Shown piece after piece: positions 63,501 through 64,000 of a stretch of 64,000 nucleotides of DNA. The stretch is from JAFMDF01 sp965222705 (GTDB taxonomy: Bacteria > Bacteroidota > Bacteroidia > Chitinophagales > Saprospiraceae): positions 164,579-228,578 of the forward strand of contig CBDCUO010000049.1 in NCBI GenBank assembly GCA_965222705.1. The letters are read 5' to 3'. Each line of letters begins with the position of its first letter. Position 1 is the stretch's first letter. Below the pieces are notes generated by a model. That model did not search any database. It had not been told where the DNA came from and was given only the letters and a program-made list of their open reading frames with translations. The translations under genes were made by a program, and so were the position numbers.

Positions 63501-64000
63501 AACTCCGGCTGAGTGAGATTGCTCAAGTAGTAGCGATAAAAAATGGTGCGGATGTCCAAATTGTCGGGCAAGGTCGTTCCGTCTGCCAATTCGACAATGT
63601 TTATTTTTTTCCAGATGTTGTCAAAGGGCGAAAGGTACAGCTTTAGGCTTTCATCGTCTGTGATCAAGAGTTGTCGAGGCTTGGCGGCTTCCATGCGCTG
63701 AAGTTGTCCTTCATACAATTTTTCGCTCCCTTTGGCAATGATGCCCGCCTTATTTTTTTTGAGCGCATTGATTTTAGCGTAGATATTGCCAGAGTAAAAA
63801 ACAGGAGTTGGTTCAAAATATTTGCCGTCATAGCCCACTAACCCTTTTTTCCACCAATCTAACCAATCGGGATCAGGCACATAATACTTACTCCACTCAT
63901 TCTTGCCAATGACAGCAAAATCGAATAAGCCTCTATTCGCCTGATACGTTACCCAGACTTTTATGCGCTCTTCGGAAATAGTATAGAGCCTAGTCTGTCC
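60506..64000 (-). CDS. Very large SNF2-type helicase of the mobile element (5' end outside the window)
   Basis: The reading frame is open to the right edge, so the protein starts beyond it; the visible part is about 1163 residues. A SNF2-like SF2 helicase core is clear: Q/I region PAQREGVAFM and YDVGVGKTMTAI, motif II VDEAHNF, SRxxTxF-like LTATPFTNRA, and motif VI HQLQGRIWRFGN. Long coiled coils (about 900-1090) follow. It ends in KLILIAKAKAKARLRLLKL, KKLAA. Size and setting resemble the giant helicase or helicase-methyltransferase proteins of phages, plasmids and integrative elements. An N-terminal methyltransferase, if any, would lie outside. Confidence 0.88.
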   Translation of the reverse strand, partial: GQTRLYTISEERIKVWVTYQANRGLFDFAVIGKNEWSKYYVPDPDWLDWWKKGLVGYDGKYFEPTPVFYSGNIYAKINALKKNKAGIIAKGSEKLYEGQLQRMEAAKPRQLLITDDESLKLYLSPFDNIWKKINIVELADGTTLPDNLDIRTIFYRYYLSNLTQPELTIDKKYSSAYDIYYYWLIKERFPRGTDKARKAAIRRNTTLIGTYHFDRFLVTSLTESDKAKIAHLWNSTTNNYKDVEYHKIPIGFTVGSMFKGGTLSIRPAQREGVAFMNHRGTGIVAYDVGVGKTMTAIIGIADGFEKGLFKRPLVVVPQKVIKKWIGEIVGVRADKAIKDAKGKILHKAGDLIAEGILPHIKINDYDNLGTRIIDGVRDKNGIALTVPEYSITMVTYEGLMKIGFSADTESALTRRLKEMISQGESGRSKAIIEQQAESWIDNALKNTELDIEEMGIDAIVVDEAHNFRNLFMDVKGDVNSGGEREKKNFFAGSGSKPSARALKLFMLNAYIHRRHQNRNTFGLTATPFTNRATEVYSMMAHYDYEGLKDFDVYNLAQFCEKFIDESYEDVWTAAGNFDIKAVIRGYNNLDVLQSMIFRSISYKTGEEANIQRPEKVILPLLYDDKGIPLDLDYQVETKLIPTAEQNKWMNEITKFASKDKSVRKDSLLSQYYHEDEKGNVPGQVLIALNAARIVTFSPYALNLGGKPMYEVGKIDAKTFAEGSPKIKYTLDCIQTIKQYHEDNGTPVSGQIIYADRGTEWFKHIKEYLVTKVGFSGNEVEIFHGGVSKGRRERIKEDFLSNKVKVLIGSSTMREGVDLQKHGSVIYDLYLDWNPTDIHQLQGRIWRFGNKFSHIRFVVPLMENSSDIFTWQKLSEKMSRLNSIWTRSNKTKMFEESELNAEELKRGLINDPKELARFEIEEATQSLKAEIAIAEGDLKDLQQAESMKEEYAKLTSLLRSWAHEAITNPTGLSYSTKSESIAAFKKMKVSDIKSVYRIVSRYAQLKSYYSALDLKSSLDQHKKYAKRLKKIEDTILSKNKLSLSDNTSIMVGQYQARLDKLNADLAQLLSKENQEKILMRIIEEKERENANKKPVTERVIEFARLNYLLDCKFRVHTCDIYGRVEEIKKEKQVNLVKSDKAKLILIAKAKAKARLRLLKLKKLAA

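Overview
The window looks like the chromosome of a Bacteroidota bacterium, probably of the Saprospiria type. It is AT-rich and has sigma elements of the TAnnTTTG (-7) form. It carries a Bacteroidota-style dcw cell-division cluster, the conserved ubiE-porT pair, a type IX secretion (T9SS) sorting domain on a secreted protein, and a one-gene CcmF-type haem lyase. This placement is inferred from gene content, because no 16S rRNA gene is present.

Region 1 (1-10.3 kb) is a catabolic cluster. A frameshifted TonB-dependent receptor runs leftwards off the window. It faces an E1alpha-E1beta-E2 operon of a 2-oxo-acid (acetoin-type) dehydrogenase. Four short-chain dehydrogenases and a SnoaL/NTF2-like protein converge on that operon, and an AraC-family regulator diverges from the last of them. 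Three matching pairs of a GGACAG-type half-site, each with 21-bp spacing, lie at the two divergent promoter regions and are probably the regulator's operators. Nearly every gene junction holds palindromes of about 27 bp, usually as an inverted pair, with compensating stem changes. The substrate of the pathway is unknown.

Region 2 (10.7-24.8 kb) is the dcw cluster: mraZ, rsmH, ftsL, a PASTA-type penicillin-binding protein, murE, mraY, ftsW, murG, ftsQ, ftsA and ftsZ. The usual murD (between mraY and ftsW) and murC (between murG and ftsQ) are absent. Long non-coding gaps flank mraY. A good terminator follows ftsZ.

Region 3 (25-50.3 kb) holds housekeeping and envelope genes. They are an ECF sigma factor / HEAT-repeat anti-sigma / two DUF4097 proteins operon, a LysM protein, a DEAD-box helicase, and a three-gene membrane module (coiled-coil protein, PspA-like membrane coiled-coil protein, solute-binding protein fused to OmpA). 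A degenerate SF1-helicase/nuclease gene with a frameshift follows, then tilS, a penicillin-acylase family lipoprotein, ccmF, porT, ubiE and a T9SS-sorted zincin. Several intergenic gaps contain strong palindromes.

Region 4 (50.3-55.9 kb) has a class-V aminotransferase gene split by a complete IS1-like element with a 9-bp target duplication and a -1 frameshift site. A two-subunit molybdenum hydroxylase follows.

Region 5 (55.9-64 kb, continuing past the end) starts at a tRNA-Arg(CCT) gene followed by a tyrosine recombinase and a small HTH protein, so it is probably an integrated mobile element. On the opposite strand it encodes a very large SNF2-type helicase (5' end outside the window), a DnaN-like sliding-clamp homologue and a lysine-rich unknown protein. 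The helicase and the clamp share an almost identical lysine/arginine/leucine-rich C-terminal tail of about 26 residues although they are otherwise unrelated. This is the strongest candidate here for an undescribed system.
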